Positions 16,209 to 16,278 of a stretch of DNA of 16,278 nt are shown here, in pieces. The stretch is taken from the NCBI GenBank assembly GCA_042091495.1, contig JBELHJ010000051.1, forward strand, positions 1 through 16,278. Reading direction: 5' to 3'. Source of the stretch: JBELHJ01 sp042091495 (GTDB taxonomy: Bacteria > Bacteroidota > Bacteroidia > Flavobacteriales > Flavobacteriaceae). Positions within the stretch are counted from its first letter, which is position 1, and every line of letters begins with the position of its first letter. Made by a program: the position numbers and the translations under genes. The notes beneath the pieces are model-generated. The model did no database searches. It worked only from the letters and a program-made list of their open reading frames with translations, and was not told the DNA's origin.

Positions 16209-16278
16209 ATGAGTTCTTCAATAGTTTTTTTAAATCCTCTAAAGGTTTATTGTATGGTTTTTGGTCATTCATACAAAA
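16209..16278 (+). CDS. Start of a small ORF cut by the window end, possibly a C-x3-GH protein
   Basis: An open frame from ATG 16209 to the end of the window, 23 codons: MSSSIVFLNPLK then VYCMVFGHSYK. The CMVFGH pattern resembles the start of small zinc-ribbon-like proteins (C-x3-G-H, later CxxC) found in flavobacteria and phages (DUF1660-like). With only 23 codons this is suggestive, not proof. The preceding intergenic stretch is AT-rich and has no clear promoter. A competing minus-strand frame exists over 16163-16272. Confidence 0.35.
   Translation, partial: MSSSIVFLNPLKVYCMVFGHSYK

Noticed and set aside
16163..16272. Minus-strand open frame (36 codons, Lys-rich, ATG at 16272)
   Set aside because: Low-complexity Lys/Arg-rich product in AT-rich DNA, no recognisable family, and it competes with the plus-strand frame that has a plausible motif.
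1..16278. CRISPR array, tRNA, rRNA, riboswitch, insertion sequence or attachment site
   Set aside because: No direct-repeat array, cloverleaf, transposase-like protein or flanking duplication is visible, and the intergenic spaces are too short (at most about 210 bases) to hide a large element.

Overview
The window is ordinary core chromosome of an AT-rich marine-type member of the Bacteroidota, most likely family Flavobacteriaceae. Four things point there. Two promoters match the Bacteroidota consensus (TTG or TTTG, about 19-20 nt, TAnnTTTG). Almost all genes lack a Shine-Dalgarno sequence and have A/T-rich leaders instead. The gene families are typical of the group: an L21 protein with a helical tail, a three-subunit menaquinone-type succinate dehydrogenase, paired M16 peptidases and a long Asp-box propeller protein. 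There is no rRNA, tRNA, CRISPR array, insertion sequence or phage cassette, and no gene-free stretch longer than about 210 bases.

Layout. 1-1191 (+) is the 3' part of a YadA-head-like surface or fibre protein ending in a peptidase S74 self-cleaving chaperone. It faces a small HMA-domain lipoprotein (1239-1616, -) across a shared terminator. A DMT/EamA transporter (1718-2587, +) diverges from the lipoprotein and converges, across a second hairpin, on a two-gene M16 peptidase operon (6023 to 2636, -). 6234-6692 (+) is a small four-helix membrane protein resembling DUF4199. 6765-7535 (+) is rplU-rpmA behind a strong promoter. A third bidirectional hairpin separates it from sdhCAB (11056 to 7602, -), which has its own clear promoter. 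11181-14003 (-) is a secreted 940-residue Asp-box protein. Divergent from it are an M24 aminopeptidase P (14078-15370, +) and an alpha/beta hydrolase (15374-16150, +). A small ORF starts at 16209 and runs off the end.

How the genes work together. rplU-rpmA supplies two large-subunit ribosomal proteins. sdhC-sdhA-sdhB encodes respiratory complex II, linking the TCA cycle to the menaquinone pool. The two M16 genes look like an obligate pair: the first has the zinc motif HxxEH but lacks the Arg/Tyr pair of the C-terminal half, while the second lacks HxxEH but has the Arg/Tyr pair and carries an added lipoprotein-carrier-like C-terminal domain.

I found no wholly new system. The points most worth a second look are the M16 pair with its fused domain, the L21 fusion, the CxxxC variant of the HMA metal motif, and the duplicated module in the S74 protein.
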